DNA from: Lachnospiraceae bacterium
Lineage (GTDB): Bacteria > Bacillota > Clostridia > Lachnospirales > Lachnospiraceae
Assembly: GCA_024691145.1 (NCBI GenBank)
Contig: JAILNW010000192.1
Span: forward strand, 1 to 8,384
DNA length: 8,384 nucleotides
Direction: 5' to 3'
A program made the position numbers and the translations under genes. Positions 7,301-8,384 of this stretch are shown here, one piece after another; the stretch's first letter is position 1; each line of letters begins with the position of its first letter. The notes beneath the pieces were generated by a model. The model did no database searches. It was not told the DNA's origin and saw only the letters and a list, made by a program, of their open reading frames with translations.

Positions 7301-8216
7301 TTCTGATTCATATACAATGAAGTACAAAGTATATGAGAAGAAGAGTGATGACTTCTACATCGATGCGATAGTACCAAGTATTGCTTCGCCAGCAAAGGTT
7401 GGAGATTCAATTTACTTTGATATTTATACAGTTAACGAGATTGAAGATCCTGAAAATCATGTTATTTACTATGTAGATAAGCGTAACTCTACAGAACTTG
7501 AGACATTTACAGAATACAGATTCAAGGAAGACAGTGAAAGATTTATATGGACACCAAAGTCAGCAGGTACTTACGACTTTACTGTTGATTACTTTGCAAA
7601 TGGTATTGAATATGAGGAGTCATTTGAGTATGTTGTAGAAGAACCAGCAAATGAGAATACAATAACTGTTTACTATAAGGGATTCAGTACACCATATATT
7701 CATTATTCAATTAATGGTTCTTGGACAAATGTTCCTGGACTTGCTATGACACCAACTGCAGAACTTGCAGGATTTACTCATAAGGCAATAATCGAATTAC
7801 CTGATGGAGTAACTACGATTGATGCTTGCTTCAACGATGGTAATAATAACTGGGATAGCAGAAATGGTATGAATTACTCATTCTCTCTTGGTGAATATTC
7901 TTACAGTTATGGTACTATCAAGAAGTTAGGTGAGCAGACTGACGTAACAACAATTTACTACAAAGGTTATGAGAAACCTAATATCCACTATGCATTAAAT
8001 GGTAGCTGGACTAACGTACCTGGTGTTTCTATGGAGAAAACAAGTGAAGAAGCTGGTTTTACTCATAAGATAGAAATAGAAATGAATGATGCAGCTTCAG
8101 TAACAGCTTGCTTCAACGATGGAAATAATCACTGGGATAACAACAATGGATATAATTATGTATTCGGTATAGGAACATATTATTTCAATAATGGTAAGAT
8201 TACTTACAAAAAGTAA
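4356..8216 (+). CDS. exported papain-like cysteine protease with three CBM25/26-type starch-binding-like modules (paralogue of gene 1)
   Basis: 1286 aa, co-linear with gene 1. Sec-type N-terminus (SFKKVFNKK then a hydrophobic stretch, to about residue 29); acidic propeptide-like stretch (about 35-100); papain-like domain (about 105-360) with Gln119, catalytic Cys125 in GSCCSFA, His303 in LHRMTLVGY and Asn336 in ANSWGKNWC; unassigned beta-rich domain (about 361-518); CBM25/26-like module (523-617); five Ig-like repeats (about 619-1099); CBM modules at 1102-1194 and 1197-1286. It shares with gene 1 the Cys replacing Trp after the nucleophile and an EF-hand-like loop (317-328); it differs by NWC in place of the usual NWG of the Asn motif. 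The catalytic core, the signal segment and the CBM modules are much more alike between the paralogues than the second and third Ig-like domains. It has its own promoter and terminator, so it can be expressed independently. An extracellular protease directed to starch or a related glucan is inferred; substrate unknown. Confidence 0.88.
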   Translation: MSFKKVFNKKAVIGLSLVALVGAGAAYGIKSKASGTSEEVHATGYEAASEEDLAWFDNNGVVVKSASDYYDLVEDGELQPVYDDKDAEVKAEKDSEYASELPSSVDNSQSKYFPPITTQGSVGSCCSFANVYYQFTYMFNKENDIPSQGNDNIYSPMWSYTQCGGNEIAIARLLKEKGAPAISYVPLVIDDDLYQSGKEDLFNKYGEETIQREATYHRITGTYSIENSYDLVDSPEAERLQPIKAALSNGEVLSFTTLVNNYNFTEYEIKYDKNDDNYKNTSNKKHKNDMICCRCDRNGGGLHRMTLVGYDDNIWVDINKNGVKETGEMGAFKIANSWGKNWCNDGFMWVSYDAMNYTSSVTENSAITLKGSSAPFTDIMGYIMGDYQSDIYAEYTLDMDKDNYDVAMSLTASNGEEEFTYDIMKHDTLIYRDGKDKYGTFLLPLDNVIADIDSENVFNYEWRLTANNLMDDSELRVSDVKLVYDYYKGVKEYKSKLDGTVTVNGEYKDIDINMVNVENPDSTVIYYKGYENPNIHYCIDGGNWTDVPGYPMPQTAEKAGYTHKAVLDLGNAKGVTVCFNDGNNNWDSRNGQNYRFEKGVYTYSNGNVNRIGDVVYKGKLDATLKTDHYGALRIGESITLSAKAFGNKNDVSYRFGYIDTETKQETIIADYSSKDNASVSFNKAGKYHLFVDVNDNGNVIRKYNYFFNVAAPDVNNLRTDSYYPQRKGTTITVLSNTLFVPVGGEAQLIIRDQNGNEKKVDTFNNGSAKWTPDEIGKFDIIERIVFDNNVLAEQMMTGYKILTDDTSFKILDIEINNKDVAKGEYVYAYMDFDGGTAPYSYEFGYIKDGNKVVIKSTDDASYSSVYFYVPDMTGKVTLYCDAKDASGAKAYKETQINVHPFKIKGMTVEPEGRLYAGETATIKVSTEYERSYKFPNTRKFTITNNKTGETENISSYLSEVKWTPAKAGEYTIQCDITSYMSGSDSYTMKYKVYEKKSDDFYIDAIVPSIASPAKVGDSIYFDIYTVNEIEDPENHVIYYVDKRNSTELETFTEYRFKEDSERFIWTPKSAGTYDFTVDYFANGIEYEESFEYVVEEPANENTITVYYKGFSTPYIHYSINGSWTNVPGLAMTPTAELAGFTHKAIIELPDGVTTIDACFNDGNNNWDSRNGMNYSFSLGEYSYSYGTIKKLGEQTDVTTIYYKGYEKPNIHYALNGSWTNVPGVSMEKTSEEAGFTHKIEIEMNDAASVTACFNDGNNHWDNNNGYNYVFGIGTYYFNNGKITYKK
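5922..6205 (+). other. CBM25/26-like module 1 of gene 2
   Basis: Encodes residues 523-617, with VIYYKGY, NIHYCI, NWTDVPG, GYTHKAV, VCFNDGNNNWD and NGQNYRF, ending Y-NGNVNRIG. The proposed ligand-contact His and two Trp are retained. It is the position-for-position counterpart of module 1 in gene 1. Confidence 0.75.
6210..7650 (+). other. array of about five Ig-like / three-Y-type domains in gene 2
   Basis: Tandem beta-rich units between the first and second CBM modules. Unit 1 has SYRFGY, unit 3 has YSYEFGY, and units 2, 4 and 5 have W-TP followed by a G-Y/F strand (KWTPAKAGEY, IWTPKSAGTY). Unit boundaries match gene 1, but the second unit shares little beyond PQ-GTTIT and KWTP. A structural spacer is the likely role. 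Confidence 0.6.
7659..8213 (+). repeat. tandem CBM25/26-like modules 2 and 3 of gene 2
   Basis: Two head-to-tail copies (residues 1102-1194 and 1197-1286) reaching the C-terminus. Each has YYKG, IHY, SWTNVPG, GFTHK, ACFNDGNN-WD and NG-NY. Module 3 has WDNNNGYNY, the closest of the six to the classical CBM25 WDNN-NY signature. Confidence 0.78.
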
Positions 8217-8222
8217 TAAATG

Positions 8223-8258
8223 AAAAAGCAGCCATGTGTAAAAGCATGGCTGTTTTTT
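8223..8258. terminator. terminator between gene 2 and the convergent carrier-protein gene
   Basis: The stem CAGCCATG (8229-8236) with CATGGCTG (8245-8252) encloses an 8-nt loop and is followed by TTTTTT. On the opposite strand the stem is followed by C and then TTTTT (from the A run at 8223-8227), so it can probably stop transcription from both sides. It lies between the stop codons of two convergent genes. Confidence 0.88.
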
Positions 8259-8266
8259 CTTAATTG

Positions 8267-8384
8267 TTATTTTCTTAACTCTTCAACAAGTTTAACTATA
8301 TTATCAACTGTATTCCAGGTATCATTCGCAACCTGGGTTGGCTGAATTTCAATATCAAATTCATTTTCTAATTCAGCAACGAGT
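8267..8384 (-). CDS. acyl-carrier-protein-like protein, C-terminal part (runs off the window)
   Basis: On the minus strand, 38 codons and a TAA stop (8267-8269) can be read; the 5' part lies beyond the window. The visible residues include LVAELENEFDIEI, then a P-x-x-V stretch, then DTWNTVDNIVKLVEEL. This matches the part of acyl or D-alanyl carrier proteins after the phosphopantetheine Ser: helix II (LE-EFDIEI), then the TV-NIV-LV start of the last helix. The DSL attachment Ser itself would be upstream and is not visible. Carrier proteins hold acyl or aminoacyl groups on a phosphopantetheine arm in the cytoplasm; which pathway this one serves cannot be told. It is convergent to gene 2 and probably unrelated to the proteases. 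Confidence 0.7.
   Translation of the reverse strand, partial: LVAELENEFDIEIQPTQVANDTWNTVDNIVKLVEELRK

Overview
The window is AT-rich, Gram-positive-type DNA. It has perfect TTGACA and TATAAT hexamers, strong AGGAG-type ribosome binding sites, and intrinsic terminators with T tails. It carries two very large tandem paralogous genes on the plus strand and the 3' end of a small convergent gene on the minus strand. Codon use, the Sec-type N-termini and the starch-binding-type modules suggest a low-GC, starch-exposed Clostridia relative (gut or rumen Lachnospiraceae type). That assignment is an inference; no rRNA or other taxonomic marker is present.

Layout: 1-116, promoter and leader of gene 1. 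117-3965, gene 1 (1282 aa). 3966-4355, intergenic region with an intrinsic terminator, a 12-bp inverted repeat, a 10-bp direct repeat, and the promoter and RBS of gene 2. 4356-8216, gene 2 (1286 aa). 8223-8258, a terminator that can probably work in both directions. 8267-8384, the end of an acyl-carrier-protein-like gene on the minus strand.

Both large proteins have the same order of parts: Sec-type signal segment, short acidic propeptide-like stretch, papain-like (peptidase C1A) catalytic domain, an unassigned beta-rich domain, one CBM25/26-type starch-binding-like module, about five Ig-like or three-Y-type beta domains, and two further CBM25/26-like modules at the C-terminus. The Cys/His/Asn triad and the oxyanion Gln are intact in both. 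The Trp normally following the catalytic Cys is replaced by Cys, and an EF-hand-like loop sits between the catalytic His and Asn. No LPXTG, SLH or dockerin anchor is visible.

The simplest reading is a pair of exported proteases carried to starch or a related alpha-glucan by three binding modules each. Each gene appears to have its own promoter, and the two promoters are nearly the same. The combination of a papain-type protease with starch-binding modules is the most unusual point of the window; the biological role (for example attack on starch-associated protein) is inference.
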